This document shows positions 46,291-56,793 of a stretch of DNA of 64,000 nucleotides, piece after piece (position 1 is the first letter of the stretch; each line of letters begins with the position of its first letter). Below the pieces are notes generated by a model. It was not told the DNA's origin. It was given only the letters and a program-made list of their open reading frames with translations, and made no database searches. The translations under genes were made by a program, and so were the position numbers. This DNA comes from JAKPQE01 sp041397845 (GTDB lineage: Bacteria > Pseudomonadota > Alphaproteobacteria > Rhizobiales > JAKPQE01): assembly GCA_041397845.1 (NCBI GenBank), contig JAWKVW010000003.1, forward strand, positions 1 to 64,000, written 5' to 3'.

Positions 46291-47583
46291 ATGACCGCAA
46301 TCAATCGTCGGACTTTCGTCCAACTGGCTGGTGCCTCGGCCTTTGCCGGGACGCTCGGACTTCCCCATGTCGCGCGCGCGGCGGGCGGCAAGGTCGTCAT
46401 CATCGGCGGCGGCCCCGGCGGCGCGACGACGGCGCGCTATCTGAAGATCGCCAATCCCGACATCGACGTGACGCTGATCGAGCCGAACGAGCTTTATCAC
46501 ACCTGCTTCATGTCGAACGAAGTGCTCGGCGGCGAGCGCACGATCGAGCAGATCCAGGTCGGCTATGACGGTCTGAAGAAGCTCGGGGTCAATGTCGTGC
46601 ACGACTTCGCGACCGGCATCGACGGCGGTGCCAAGACGGTGGCGACCAAGGGCGGGCAGAGCTTTGCCTTCGATCGCTGCGTGGTCGCACCGGGCATCGA
46701 TTTCCAGTACACGCATGAGGGCATCACCGAGGCCGACGCCGGCAACGTGCCGCATGCCTGGAAGGCCGGCGAGCAGACGGTGATCCTGCGCAAGCAGCTC
46801 GAGGCGATGGAAGACGGCGGGCTCGTGGCGATCGTTGCGCCGGCCGACCCGTTCCGCTGCCCGCCCGGGCCTTACGAGCGGGCCAGCCTCATTGCCGGCT
46901 ACCTCAAGGAGCACAAGCCGAAGTCGAAGGTCATCATCATCGACCCGAAGGAGAAGTTCGCCAAGCAGGGGCTGTTCGTCGGCGCCTGGAAGAAACTCTA
47001 CGGGTTCGAGACCGACAACAGCCTCATCGAGTGGCTGCCGTTCGCCAAGGTCGGCGGCATTTCCAAGGTCGATGCGGCAACGCGGGAGATCACCACGGAC
47101 TTCGAGACCTTCAAGCCGGCGGTGCTGAACTACATTCCGCAGCAGACGGCGGGCAAGATCGCGATCGATGCCGGCCTTGCCGGCGACAAGGGCTGGTGCC
47201 CGGTCGACAAGCAGACGTTCGAATCGAAGAATGTTGCCGGCGTGCATGTCATCGGCGACGCAGCGATTGCGACGGCAATGCCGAAGTCGGGCTATTCGGC
47301 CAATTCGCAGGGCAAGGTGACGGCCGCGGCGATCGCCGCGATGCTGGCCGGCAAGGAGCCGGTGGCGCCGTCCTACGTCAACACCTGCTACTCGATCGCA
47401 GGCAAGGACTACGGTTTCTCGGTGGCGGCGGTCTATCGCTACAACGCCGAGAAGGACGTCATTGCCGGTGTCGAGGGTGCCGGCGGCCTGACGCCGGGCG
47501 ATGCCAGCGCCGAGCAGTTCAAGCGCGAGGTCGGCTACGCCCATAGCTGGTACAACAACATCCGCAAGGATAGCTGGGGCTGA
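46291..47583 (+). CDS. fccB: flavocytochrome c sulfide dehydrogenase, flavin-binding subunit (FccB/SoxF type)
   Basis: The 430-aa flavoprotein has a Tat signal (NRRTFVQLAGASAFAGTLG), the FAD Rossmann motif VVIIGGGPGGATTARYL and the three cysteines diagnostic of FccB. C72 in LYHTCFMSNEVLGG is the site of covalent FAD attachment in known FccB. C190 in DPFRCPPGPYERA and C366 in YVNTCYSIAGKDYGF form the redox-active pair that handles sulfide or persulfide sulfur. The C-terminal domain ends SWYNNIRKDSWG as in the family. With FccA it oxidises sulfide to sulfur or polysulfide. Retention of all three Cys argues for an active enzyme. Confidence 0.93.
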   Translation: MTAINRRTFVQLAGASAFAGTLGLPHVARAAGGKVVIIGGGPGGATTARYLKIANPDIDVTLIEPNELYHTCFMSNEVLGGERTIEQIQVGYDGLKKLGVNVVHDFATGIDGGAKTVATKGGQSFAFDRCVVAPGIDFQYTHEGITEADAGNVPHAWKAGEQTVILRKQLEAMEDGGLVAIVAPADPFRCPPGPYERASLIAGYLKEHKPKSKVIIIDPKEKFAKQGLFVGAWKKLYGFETDNSLIEWLPFAKVGGISKVDAATREITTDFETFKPAVLNYIPQQTAGKIAIDAGLAGDKGWCPVDKQTFESKNVAGVHVIGDAAIATAMPKSGYSANSQGKVTAAAIAAMLAGKEPVAPSYVNTCYSIAGKDYGFSVAAVYRYNAEKDVIAGVEGAGGLTPGDASAEQFKREVGYAHSWYNNIRKDSWG

Positions 47584-47699
47584 TCCCGGACGATGAATGG
47601 CCTGCGCGGCAGTGCCGCGCAGGCAACTTCCAAGAAGAGGATATCTGAGCGTTTCGAAGGCCGGGCCGGTGCCATGGGGGGTGGCCGGTGCGGCATTCC

Positions 47700-48275
47700 A
47701 TGGGGGCTGGTGCGTTGAAAAAAGCTTGGGATTTCATCAGGAGGCCGCGTGTGATCGTGGCCTTTTTCTTCGGAGCCGTCGGCATGTTCTGCCTGCTGGT
47801 CGGTTTCAGCGCGGCGCTCGACTACACCAACACGACGGAGTTCTGCACCTCGTGCCATGAGATGCAGACAAACTACGAGGAATACCAGAAGAGCTTCCAC
47901 CACAAGAATATTTCCGGCGTGCGCGTCGGCTGCGCCGACTGCCACGTGCCGAAGGAATTCCCGGCCAAGATCATCGCCAAGATCGCGGCCAGCAAGGATG
48001 TGCTGCACCATATTCTCGGCACCATCGACACGCCGGAGAAATACGAGGCGCAGCGCCTCATCATGGCCAAGCGCGTCTGGGGCCACATGGAGACGCGCAA
48101 GTCGAAGAACTGCCGGTCCTGCCACGATTTCCAGACGATGGAGATCGACCAGCAAAGCCGCCGGGCGCAGCGCAAGCACCAGCAGGCGATGGAAGAGGGC
48201 GATCATTGCATCTCCTGCCACAAGGGCATCGTGCATCGGCTGCCGGCGAACTACGAGGAAGACGCCAAGGACTGA
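47700..48275 (+). CDS. NapC/NirT-family tetraheme cytochrome c, membrane-anchored
   Basis: The protein (about 191 aa) has an N-terminal membrane helix (VIVAFFFGAVGMFCLLVGF) and four CxxCH sites: CTSCH, CADCH, CRSCH and CISCH. This is the NapC/NirT layout that exchanges electrons with membrane quinol or quinone. Typical residues around haems 1 and 2 (EFCTSCHEMQTNYEEY, GCADCHVPKEF) are kept. No nitrate, nitrite, TMAO or DMSO reductase lies beside it. It follows fccB by about 115 bp and shares the downstream terminator, so it is likely part of the same unit. Start choices are GTG 47688, ATG 47700 or TTG 47715. Confidence 0.88.
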   Translation: MGAGALKKAWDFIRRPRVIVAFFFGAVGMFCLLVGFSAALDYTNTTEFCTSCHEMQTNYEEYQKSFHHKNISGVRVGCADCHVPKEFPAKIIAKIAASKDVLHHILGTIDTPEKYEAQRLIMAKRVWGHMETRKSKNCRSCHDFQTMEIDQQSRRAQRKHQQAMEEGDHCISCHKGIVHRLPANYEEDAKD

Positions 48276-48324
48276 GAAGGTCGCGACCGGCTTCGGCGCA
48301 AACGGATATCGGTGTAGACTTCGG

Positions 48325-48359
48325 GCCGGCGGGATCGGAAAGATCGCCGCCGGCTTTTT
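48325..48359 (+). terminator. intrinsic terminator after the tetraheme cytochrome gene
   Basis: GCCGGCGGGATC and GATCGCCGCCGGC pair with a single bulge around GGAAA, followed by five T residues. It closes the fccA-fccB-napC-like unit. Confidence 0.88.
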
Positions 48360-48392
48360 GCGGGTCATCGACAACGGATTGAAAGGTCGAGC

Positions 48393-50018
48393 GTGGCGAT
48401 CGAGAGCCTTCCCCTGCCGAGCGGACAGGCGGCGCTGCTGGCGGCGGCGGGCGCCAAGGGCGGGCAGCCGCTGGCCGCCGGGCAGGTGATCGAGGCCAAG
48501 GTCGCGGCGGTGCTCGACAGCGGCGCGGTCAAGCTGCAAACGGTGCTCGGTCTCATCGAGGCCATGCCGCAAACCCCGCTGAAGCCGGGGGCGACGCTGC
48601 TCCTGCAGGTGCAGCGCGACGGCGGCGGCCTGAAACTCGTTCCTTGTTCCGGCGCGGCACAGACAGGCGCGGCAGCACCAGCGCCAAATCCAGCGCCGGC
48701 ATCTTCGCCGGCAGTCATTGTCTCGGGCTCGGGGACGATGATGGCGGCGCCCGGCACGGCGGCAACGGTGCAGGGCGGGGCGGGGCTGCCATCGGCGACA
48801 CTGCCGCAGGGCGGCGGCCAAGCCGGTGCGACGCTTCCCGGCCAGCCGGCGGCGCCGGGGGCGATGCCGCAGGCCGGCAGTGCACCGACGGGGACGCAAT
48901 CCGGTGGTGCTACGGGTTCGGGCGGAGGCAGCGCGGCGCCATTGTCGGGCGGGGCCGGTGCGGGCAACGCCCAGGCGGGGCAGACGGTTCAGACCGGAGT
49001 GGCGGCTCAGGCGGCCCAGGCTGGACAGGCGGGCCAGACGGGACAGGCGGCAAGCGCTGCCGCGCCGGGGCGCGTCGCGATGCCGGAAAATCTGAAAGCC
49101 GCAGTGCAGACGGCGGTGCGGGCCGATGTCGGCCGGCAGGGTGGCATCGCGGCGTTGTTCTCCGATCTCTCGGCTGCCTTTTCGGGTCGCGGTGCGCCGA
49201 TGCCGGAGCCGGTGGCGCGGGCAGCGGCGGCGCTGTTCAGCTTCCGCTTCAGCGGCGATGCGGCACCGCGCGGCGAGGATCTGAAGGCGGCGCTGTCGCG
49301 GTCGGGAGTCTTTCTCGAAGCACGGCTTGCCACCGGTCAGGCGCCGGCGGGCGGCGACCTCAAGGCGGCGCTCGGGGCGCTGCGCTCGGCGCTGCTCACC
49401 TGGCTCGGCGACGAGGCGGCCGGCGGGGCGGCGCATGACCAGACGCTGATGCCGCCACGGCGCAACGGCGCGCTGATGGCCCAGAAGGTTGCGACCGCAG
49501 GCCTGCCGGGCGGTGCGGACGCGACGACGACGGCGCGGCATCTCCTTGCCGACACCGAGGCGGCGATGTCGCGCATGCGCATGACGCAGGCGGCGGCGCT
49601 GCCGGACGCCAGCGACACGGCGGCGTCGCGCTCCGAGCCGGGACTGACGCAGTGGATCGTCGATTTGCCGATCGGCCTTGGCCGGGAGACGACGGTGGCG
49701 CAATTCGCGATCAGCCGCGATGCCCGGCGCAAGGACGAACGCAAGGGGCCGGTCTGGCAGGTACGCTTCGCGATGGATGTCGAGCCACTCGGGCCGGTTG
49801 ACGCGCTGGTGACGATGGCCGGGGAAAAGGTCGGTGTGACGCTCTGGGCGGAGCGTCCGGAAACGGCCGAGACGCTGACGCGCGGCCTTGCCGACCTGAA
49901 GGATGCGCTTTCCCTCGAGGCGTTCGAGGTCGAGGAGGTGCGCTGCCGGCCGGGGCGGCAGGGGCCGGGAACACCGCCGCCGCGTCCGTCCGGCTATTTC
50001 GTGGACCGCCAGTCATGA
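48393..50018 (+). CDS. FliK-like (flagellar hook-length control type) protein
   Basis: The 541-aa protein begins at a GTG and has an N-terminal domain (about 1-90) and a long Ala/Gly/Pro/Gln-rich linker (about 90-235). The C-terminal domain (about 410-520) shows LPIGLGRETTVAQFAISRDA, WQVRFAMDVEPLGPVDALVT and LADLKDALSLEAFEVEEVRC, resembling the FliK C-terminal (Flg_hook) fold. Its stop overlaps the next gene, an FlhB C-terminal homologue, by 4 bp. This orphan pair is found outside flagellar clusters in several alphaproteobacteria. Whether it measures hook length is unknown. Confidence 0.75.
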   Translation: MAIESLPLPSGQAALLAAAGAKGGQPLAAGQVIEAKVAAVLDSGAVKLQTVLGLIEAMPQTPLKPGATLLLQVQRDGGGLKLVPCSGAAQTGAAAPAPNPAPASSPAVIVSGSGTMMAAPGTAATVQGGAGLPSATLPQGGGQAGATLPGQPAAPGAMPQAGSAPTGTQSGGATGSGGGSAAPLSGGAGAGNAQAGQTVQTGVAAQAAQAGQAGQTGQAASAAAPGRVAMPENLKAAVQTAVRADVGRQGGIAALFSDLSAAFSGRGAPMPEPVARAAAALFSFRFSGDAAPRGEDLKAALSRSGVFLEARLATGQAPAGGDLKAALGALRSALLTWLGDEAAGGAAHDQTLMPPRRNGALMAQKVATAGLPGGADATTTARHLLADTEAAMSRMRMTQAAALPDASDTAASRSEPGLTQWIVDLPIGLGRETTVAQFAISRDARRKDERKGPVWQVRFAMDVEPLGPVDALVTMAGEKVGVTLWAERPETAETLTRGLADLKDALSLEAFEVEEVRCRPGRQGPGTPPPRPSGYFVDRQS

Positions 50019-50293
50019 GCGAGACGGAAAAGCCTGTCCGTCCGGTTGCCGTTGCGCTGCATTACGAGCATGGCGGCGTGCCCGTGGTCACGGCCAAGGG
50101 ACGGGGCGCGGTTGCCGAGCAGATCGTTGCGACGGCCAAGGCGCATGGCGTTTTCGTCGAGGAAAATCCGGTGCTCGCCGAGGCGCTGTCGTTCGTCGAG
50201 CTCGATGACGAGATTCCGGAGGAGCTGTTCCGTGCCGTGGCGCAGGTGATCGGCTATGTGCTCAGGGCGTCGGGCCGTCTCGGCGGCAAATAG
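50015..50293 (+). CDS. FlhB C-terminal-domain-like protein (export switch fragment)
   Basis: The 92-aa protein matches only the cytoplasmic FlhB/EscU domain downstream of the autocleavage site: RPVAVALHYEHGGVPVVTAK, GVFVEENPVLAEALSFVELD and IPEELFRAVAQVIGYVLR. The NPTH cleavage tetrapeptide and all membrane helices of FlhB are absent, so it resembles the cleaved FlhB-CC part made as a separate gene. It overlaps the FliK-like gene. The pairing of the two interacting partners suggests they act together, but a target export gate is not visible. Confidence 0.85.
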   Translation: MSETEKPVRPVAVALHYEHGGVPVVTAKGRGAVAEQIVATAKAHGVFVEENPVLAEALSFVELDDEIPEELFRAVAQVIGYVLRASGRLGGK

Positions 50294-50295
50294 CG

Positions 50296-50811
50296 CTATT
50301 TCGCCTCGCCGTAGCCCCAGGCGATCTTCGGCAGGATCGAGCCGCCGAAGCGCTCGCTGCCGCGGGCGACGACGAGGCCGCCCATGCGCTGATAGAAGGC
50401 GCAGGCGCCGTCATTGGCTTCCAGCGCCCAGACGAGATTGGGCGTCAGGCCACGGCGGGCAAGGCCGCCGCGTGCCGCCTCGAAAAGGCGTCGGCCGAGG
50501 CCGAGACCCTGATGGCAGGGCGACAGGTAAAGCTCGTAGATCTCGCCCTTGTGGGGCAACGAATCGAGCCGGCTGCGGCCGAACGTGGTGTAGCCGGCGA
50601 CAACGCCGTCGAATTCCAGAATGAGGATCGGCAGGCCGTTCGAGATTGCCGACGACCACCATTGCGGTCCGCGCCGATGGACCATCCGCTCCAGTTCGCG
50701 GCCGGGGATGAGGCCGCGATAGGCCTGGCGCCAAGCTTCATCGTGCACGGCGGCAATGCCCGCCGCGTCCCTCGTTCCGCCCCGACGAATGCCGATCGAC
50801 ACGATGCTCAT
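50296..50811 (-). CDS. GNAT-family N-acetyltransferase
   Basis: The protein (171 aa from ATG 50811) has the GNAT layout: IRRGGTRDAAGIAAVHDEAW at the start, YELYLSPCHQGLGLGRRLFE (acetyl-CoA loop Q-x-x-G-x-G/R) and WALEANDGACAFYQRMGGLV. Substrate unknown; single GNAT genes of this kind often act on small amines or protein N-termini. Another ATG at 50820 is possible. It converges on the FlhB-like gene with 2 bp between ends. Confidence 0.85.
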   Translation of the reverse strand: MSIVSIGIRRGGTRDAAGIAAVHDEAWRQAYRGLIPGRELERMVHRRGPQWWSSAISNGLPILILEFDGVVAGYTTFGRSRLDSLPHKGEIYELYLSPCHQGLGLGRRLFEAARGGLARRGLTPNLVWALEANDGACAFYQRMGGLVVARGSERFGGSILPKIAWGYGEAK

Positions 50812-50876
50812 GCGTATCATTCTAGGGACGACTTTCGTTGCATGAAAGCAGGAATGCGAAATGATCGGGCGACAAT

Positions 50877-50904
50877 GAAAAAAGGCCAGCGCGGGGCGCC
50901 GGCC
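50877..50904 (-). terminator. probable terminator after typA
   Basis: GGCCAGCGC (50884-50892) and GCGCCGGCC (50896-50904) pair with one mismatch. On the minus strand the stem is followed by six T residues. It lies 45 bp past the typA stop. Confidence 0.65.
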
Positions 50905-50949
50905 TTTCAACGGGTTGCGAGCGAACTTGCCCTTGCGGCGTGTCGTTGC

Positions 50950-52785
<1,836 letters not shown>

Positions 52786-52970
52786 AGGGTCACCGGTCAG
52801 GGGGCGCGCCGAGGTGACGCGGCCGGAAAAATTGGCGCGGACTATAGCGGTAATGCCGGGAACCACAATGGCAGGGCTGCAACAGGGGCTTGTCTTGCGC
52901 GGATATGCTTGACCTTGATGGCGGAATCCGGCCTCATCCAAATCAAACGGGGACATTCGCGAGGGGCAAA

Positions 52971-53945
52971 ATGCGCGCTGTGATCAGCAAGGCGCCGGGC
53001 GCACCGGCGAGCCTGGTGCTCGAGACATTGTCTGACCCGGAGCCGGCGCCGGGCATGGCCGTGGTCAAGGTCGAGGCGACGGGGCTGAATTTCTTCGACA
53101 CGCTGATCATTGCCGATCGGTACCAGATCCGGCCCGAGCGTCCGTTTTCGCCGGGCGGCGAGATCGCCGGGGTCATCGAGGCGGTCGGCGAGGGCGTCGA
53201 GGCGTTCAAGGCGGGCGACCGGGTCATTGCCTATGTGCGCTATGGCGGCTGCCGCGAGAAGGTGCTGGTGTCCGAGGACGACCTCGTCCACCTGCCGGAC
53301 GGGGTCGATGCGACGGTGGCGGCCGGCGTGACGATCACCTACGGCACGACGATCCATGCCTTGCGCGACCGGGCGCGGCTGCAGGCCGGCGAGACGGTGG
53401 CGGTGCTCGGGGCGTCGGGCGGCGTCGGCCAGGCGGCGATCGAGATTGCCAAGGTGATGGGCGCGCGCGTCATTGCCTGCGCGTCCTCGCCGGAAAAGCT
53501 CGAATTCTGCCGCAAGGTCGGGGCGGACGAGACGATCGACTATTCCAGGGAAAACCTGAAGGAGCGGCTGAAGGCGCTGACCAACGGGGCGGGCGTCGAC
53601 GTCGTCTATGATCCGGTCGGCGGCGCCTATGCGGAAGCGGCGCTGCGGGCGACCGGCTGGGAGGGGCGCTATCTCGTCATCGGTTTTGCGGCCGGCGAGA
53701 TCCCGAAGATCCCGCTGAACCTCGTCATGCTGAAGGGTTGCGACGTGCTCGGCGTGTTCTGGGGCGAGGCGATCGTGCGCGATCCGGACAGCCACCGCGA
53801 GAACATGGAGCTGCTGCTCGGCTGGATCCGCGACGGCAGCATCAAGCCGCATATCCACGCGGTCTATCCGCTCGAGGAGACGGCGAAGGCGCTCGAGGCG
53901 CTGTCGTCGCGCCGGGTCAAGGGCAAGGTGGTGGTGACGCCGTAG
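52971..53945 (+). CDS. zinc-independent quinone oxidoreductase (QOR, MDR family)
   Basis: The 324-aa protein has the MDR catalytic fold without zinc ligands: GLNFFDTLIIADRYQ, PFSPGGEIAGVIEAVGEG, the cofactor motif VAVLGASGGVGQAAIEIAKV and VYDPVGGAYAEAALRATGW. It reduces quinones or enoyl compounds with NAD(P)H. The start ATG at 52971 begins the conserved fold; an earlier in-frame ATG adds a non-homologous lead. Confidence 0.92.
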   Translation: MRAVISKAPGAPASLVLETLSDPEPAPGMAVVKVEATGLNFFDTLIIADRYQIRPERPFSPGGEIAGVIEAVGEGVEAFKAGDRVIAYVRYGGCREKVLVSEDDLVHLPDGVDATVAAGVTITYGTTIHALRDRARLQAGETVAVLGASGGVGQAAIEIAKVMGARVIACASSPEKLEFCRKVGADETIDYSRENLKERLKALTNGAGVDVVYDPVGGAYAEAALRATGWEGRYLVIGFAAGEIPKIPLNLVMLKGCDVLGVFWGEAIVRDPDSHRENMELLLGWIRDGSIKPHIHAVYPLEETAKALEALSSRRVKGKVVVTP

Positions 53946-53971
53946 TCACCGGCGGCGACCGGACGCGGCGA

Positions 53972-54448
53972 TCAGGCCGCGTCCCTTTCTCCGGTCTCGA
54001 AGAAGCGGTGCGCGGCGGTGCGGTGTTCCGGCCTGATATGGGCACGGACCATGGCGATGACCGAGGCGAGCAGGGCCGCGTCGTCGGTAAAGCCGATCGC
54101 CAGGATGAAATCCGGGATCGCGTCGATCGGCATGACGAAATAGGCGAGCGCGCCAATGAGCGTGGCCCGGACGCGGAACGGCGTTTGCGGATCGAGGGCG
54201 CAGTAATAGGCGGCGACAATCTCCTCGATGAAGGGGATCGAGCGGGCGGCCTTGCGGACGGTCGACCAGAAATTCTTGCGAACGGCTTTCTCGTCGCGGG
54301 CGGCGCGGCGGGCCTCGTCCTCCGGCGTCTCGGCGTTGTCGCCGGCGGCCATGCCGGCGCTGTCGCCGGCGGCCTTGTCGTCGCCTGCTCCGGGACGCGG
54401 GGTGATGATTTCGTCCGGGTCGTGGGTTCCGTCGCGCTTTCTTGCCAT
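53972..54448 (-). CDS. YkvA-family (DUF1232) membrane protein
   Basis: The 158-aa protein has a charged, Asp/Ala-rich N-terminal tail (about 60 residues) and the DUF1232 domain: TPFRVRATLIGALAYFVMPI, DAIPDFILAIGFTDDAALLA, the short motif that gives the family its name. Function unknown; a role in envelope or stress has been proposed. It converges on the quinone oxidoreductase gene with 26 bp between ends. Confidence 0.88.
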   Translation of the reverse strand: MARKRDGTHDPDEIITPRPGAGDDKAAGDSAGMAAGDNAETPEDEARRAARDEKAVRKNFWSTVRKAARSIPFIEEIVAAYYCALDPQTPFRVRATLIGALAYFVMPIDAIPDFILAIGFTDDAALLASVIAMVRAHIRPEHRTAAHRFFETGERDAA

Positions 54449-54602
54449 CGGCGCTCGCTCCCTGCCGCCTTGGCCGCCAAGCGCGGCCGGTCCATGAAAT
54501 GGTGAGGATGCCGCGCCGTTGCAAGGGCGGCACGGCTGGCGGCATGGCGGTCTATCCGGTACACAGGTCCTTTCGAACCAACGTTTTCGGGAGTGCTTGA
54601 GA

Positions 54603-55388
54603 ATGAAGATTGGAGCCAACACGCCGGCGATCGTGACCGGCGGCGCCTCGGGTCTCGGCGCGGCGAGCGCGCGCCGTCTGGCGGCGGCGGGCGCCAAGGT
54701 GGCGCTGTTCGACCTCAACAAGGAGAAGGGCGAGGCGCTGGCAGCCGAACTCGGCGGGCTCTACGTGCAGGTCGACGTGACCAGCGAGGAAAGCGTCGAC
54801 GCTGGTCTTGCCGCCGCCCGGGCGGCGCATGGCCAGGAGCGCATTCTCGTCAACTGCGCCGGCATCGTCATCGGCCGCAAGACGCTGTCGCGCGACCGCG
54901 AGACCGGCGCGATCCGGCCGCACGACGTGGCCGGCTTCGCCAAGGTCATCGGCGTCAACCTCATCGGCAGCTTCCACATGATCGCCAAGTCGGCGGCCGG
55001 CATGGCGGCGCTTGATCCGGTGACAGAGGATGGCGGGCGCGGCGTCATCGTCTCGACCTCGTCGGTCGCGGCCGAGGACGGGCAGATGGGCCAGGCGGCC
55101 TATGCGGCGTCCAAGGGCGGCATCATGGCGCTGACGCTGCCGGTGGCGCGCGATCTTGCCCGCGAGGGCATCCGGGTCGCGACGATCATGCCGGGGCTCT
55201 TCCATACGCCGATGTTCGACAGCCTGCCGGAGGACGCGCGGGCGGCGCTTGCCGCGTCGGTGCCGTTCCCCTCGCGTCTCGGCGATCCGGATGAGTACGG
55301 CGCGCTCGTGCAGCACATCTGCGAGAACGACATGCTGAACGGCGTGTCGATCCGGCTCGACGGCGCCATCCGTCTCGCACCGCGCTGA
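54603..55388 (+). CDS. SDR-family dehydrogenase, 3-hydroxyacyl-CoA dehydrogenase type 2-like
   Basis: The 261-aa protein has the Rossmann glycine motif VTGGASGLGAASARRLAAAG, NxxG-type NCAGIVIGRKTLSRDR, the Ser of the active site in VIVSTSSVAAEDGQMG and the catalytic YAASKGG. The closest family look is 17-beta-HSD10-type SDRs, which act on 2-methyl-3-hydroxybutyryl-CoA or steroids; the exact substrate is inferred. A bidirectional terminator follows. Confidence 0.9.
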   Translation: MKIGANTPAIVTGGASGLGAASARRLAAAGAKVALFDLNKEKGEALAAELGGLYVQVDVTSEESVDAGLAAARAAHGQERILVNCAGIVIGRKTLSRDRETGAIRPHDVAGFAKVIGVNLIGSFHMIAKSAAGMAALDPVTEDGGRGVIVSTSSVAAEDGQMGQAAYAASKGGIMALTLPVARDLAREGIRVATIMPGLFHTPMFDSLPEDARAALAASVPFPSRLGDPDEYGALVQHICENDMLNGVSIRLDGAIRLAPR

Positions 55389-55509
55389 GGCGGGAGCCGA
55401 GAGGGCGTTTCGGGCTGTTCGGCAAGGGAGCGGGACGCCGAAACGGGCCGTCGCCCCCGACATGCCCGCCCGGGACGCCGTTGAGGAACACAGGTGCTTG
55501 AAAAACAAG

Positions 55510-55540
55510 GGCGCGCGGCCAGCCAGCCGCGCGCCTTTTT
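55510..55540. terminator. bidirectional intrinsic terminator between the SDR gene and folD
   Basis: GGCGCGCGGC (55510-55519) and GCCGCGCGCC (55526-55535) pair perfectly. On the plus strand TTTTT follows; on the minus strand CTTGTTTTT follows. It serves both convergent genes. Confidence 0.92.
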
Positions 55541-55557
55541 AACGCCTGTTTCCGGGT

Positions 55558-56454
55558 TCAGATGCCGGCGGGCGCCGGGAGGCCGCGGCGCAGGGCGGCG
55601 GCCTTCACCGTGTTGGCAAGCAGGCAGGCAATCGTCATCGGGCCGACACCGCCGGGAACCGGGGTGATCGCGCCGGCGACCGCGACGGCCTCGTCGAAAG
55701 CGACATCGCCGACGAGCCGGGTCTTGCCTTCGCCCTTTTCCGGCGCCGGCACGCGATTGATGCCGACATCGATGACGCAGGCGCCGGGCTTGATCCAGTC
55801 GCCGCGCACCATCAGCGGCCGACCGACGGCGGCAACGACGAGGTCGGACTTGCGGCAGAGGCCGGCAAGGTCGCGGGTGCGCGAATGGGCCATGGTGACG
55901 GTGGCGTTCTTGTTCTGCAGCAACAGGGCCACCGGCTTGCCGACGAGGATGGAACGGCCGATGACGAGGGCATCGATGCCGGACAGGTCGCCCATCGCCT
56001 CTTCGGCGAGCATGACGCAGCCCTTCGGCGTGCACGGCACGAGGCCGGGCCTGCCAAGGACAATGAGGCCGGCGTTCTGCGGGTGCAGGCCGTCGACGTC
56101 CTTGGCCGGGTCGATGGCAAGGACGATGCGGTCGCTGTCGATGTGCCTGGGCAGGGGCATCTGGACGAGAATGCCGTCGACCGCCTCGTCGGCGTTCAGC
56201 TTCTCGACGAGGGCGATGAGGTCGGCCTCGCCGGTATCGGCCGGCAGACGATACTCGAAGGACTGCATGCCGGCTTCGCGGGTCTGGCGCACCTTGTTGG
56301 CGACGTAGACATGGCTTGCCGGGTCGTCGCCGACGAGAACGGCGGCAAGGCCCGGCTGGACGCCGTCCGAGGCCTTCAGGGCGGCAACGGCGATTGCCAC
56401 GTCGGCGCGCAGTCGCTCGGCCCGCGCCTTGCCATCGATGAGTGTCGCGCTCAT
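55558..56454 (-). CDS. folD: bifunctional methylenetetrahydrofolate dehydrogenase/cyclohydrolase
   Basis: The 298-aa enzyme shows the substrate-binding YVANKVRQTREAGMQSFEY (catalytic Lys), GILVQMPLPRHI, AKDVDGLHPQN, the NADP loop VIGRSILVGKPVALLL and the C-terminal ITPVPGGVGPMTIACLLANT. It interconverts methylene-, methenyl- and 10-formyl-THF, feeding the pool that purU in this window drains. It is first in a run with yggU and yggT upstream on the same strand. Confidence 0.97.
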   Translation of the reverse strand: MSATLIDGKARAERLRADVAIAVAALKASDGVQPGLAAVLVGDDPASHVYVANKVRQTREAGMQSFEYRLPADTGEADLIALVEKLNADEAVDGILVQMPLPRHIDSDRIVLAIDPAKDVDGLHPQNAGLIVLGRPGLVPCTPKGCVMLAEEAMGDLSGIDALVIGRSILVGKPVALLLQNKNATVTMAHSRTRDLAGLCRKSDLVVAAVGRPLMVRGDWIKPGACVIDVGINRVPAPEKGEGKTRLVGDVAFDEAVAVAGAITPVPGGVGPMTIACLLANTVKAAALRRGLPAPAGI

Positions 56455-56466
56455 TGCCTCGTCTCC

Positions 56467-56793
56467 TTATTCATCCGCCTTGCGCAGGTGCGCGGCGAGC
56501 CGGGCGGCGAGATCTTCGGGCTCGCCGGCGATCGCCACGGTCTTTTGCCGCGATGTTGCGCCCCTGACCACCTCGACCTTCGATTTCGGCAGAGAAAACA
56601 ACCTGGCGAGAGTCTTTTCCAGAGCCTTGTTCGCCGCACCCTTTTCCGGAACGGCGCGGACGCGGGCCAGGAGCACGGTCTTGCCGTCGGCAAGCGTCTC
56701 CAGCCCCTCGATGGCATCGCGCGAGGCGTTCGGGGTCAGGCGGATTTCCAGAAGGAGGCCGTCGGCCGTACTGCGATAGGGACGGTCGCTCAC
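56467..56793 (-). CDS. DUF167 (YggU) family protein
   Basis: The 108-aa protein has the DUF167 pattern: LEIRLTPNASRDAIEGLE, VRAVPEKGAANKALEKTLAR and SKVEVVRGATSRQKTVAIAG. Its function is unknown. It overlaps the yggT start by 4 bp and precedes folD by 12 bp, the usual order in this group. Confidence 0.93.
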   Translation of the reverse strand: MSDRPYRSTADGLLLEIRLTPNASRDAIEGLETLADGKTVLLARVRAVPEKGAANKALEKTLARLFSLPKSKVEVVRGATSRQKTVAIAGEPEDLAARLAAHLRKADE

